The notes under the pieces are model-generated. The model had not been told where the DNA came from. It ran no database searches and saw nothing but the letters and a program-made list of their open reading frames with translations. DNA of 6,016 bases from Clostridia bacterium (GTDB lineage: Bacteria > Bacillota_A > Clostridia > Lachnospirales > Lachnospiraceae): NCBI GenBank assembly GCA_012515365.1, contig JAAYYM010000321.1, positions 1-6,016 of the forward strand, read 5' to 3'. Position 1 is the first letter of the stretch. Every line of letters begins with the position of its first letter. The position numbers and the translations under genes were made by a program. This document shows, in pieces, positions 5,985-6,016 of this stretch.

Positions 5985-6016
5985 AACTTTGACGTTTATC
6001 GAATGTTGTATCAAGC

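Noticed and set aside
5974..6015. A minus-strand frame open from the window edge to a TAA just before the purD start, possibly the end of an upstream gene
   Set aside because: Only 13 codons are visible and the peptide is not recognisable as the end of a pur gene, so it cannot be supported.

Overview
The window looks like a chromosomal segment from a moderately low-GC Gram-positive anaerobe of the Clostridia, most probably Lachnospiraceae. This rests on the AT-rich intergenic DNA with consensus TTGACA/TATAAT-type promoters, strong AGGAGG-type ribosome binding sites, and a secreted SH3b-repeat/glucosaminidase protein of the kind common in that family. Species cannot be fixed from the sequence alone. 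Every supported gene is on the minus strand, so transcription runs from high to low coordinates. I found no tRNA, rRNA, CRISPR array, insertion sequence or phage gene.

Layout in transcription order. (1) 5972-4701 is a complete purD, the glycinamide ribonucleotide synthetase of purine synthesis. (2) 4605-4153 is a 150-residue cytoplasmic protein with two four-cysteine zinc sites around a helix-turn-helix, resembling the YvyF/TIGR03826 'flagellar operon protein' type. It has its own promoter in the 95-bp gap after purD and ends at a near-perfect 20-bp-stem terminator (4072-4122). (3) A 383-440 bp gene-free stretch holds that terminator, a clear sigma-A promoter (-35 3909-3914, -10 3886-3891), and a leader of about 110-170 nt with three consecutive hairpins. 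(4) 3712-536 (or from an ATG at 3769) is a large secreted cell-wall protein: signal peptide, seven SH3b repeats, an N-acetylglucosaminidase-type catalytic domain and a C-terminal cadherin-like beta-sandwich. (5) Only 32 bp further on, 503-1 is the first 167 codons of a second exported protein with a cohesin-like beta-sandwich; it runs off the window edge.

The first two genes are housekeeping or regulatory and are separated by the terminator from a two-gene surface module. In that module a peptidoglycan hydrolase and a cohesin-like adhesion or scaffold protein are probably co-transcribed, and both are exported. The most interesting unexplained part is the leader of this module. A 10-bp perfect inverted repeat contains both the upstream ATG and its Shine-Dalgarno, while a second start (GTG at 3712) with a well-spaced GAGGAG lies just downstream. 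This suggests either that the true start is the GTG or that translation is controlled by RNA structure. I could not match the leader to any riboswitch class from memory, and I see no convincing evidence of an entirely new system.
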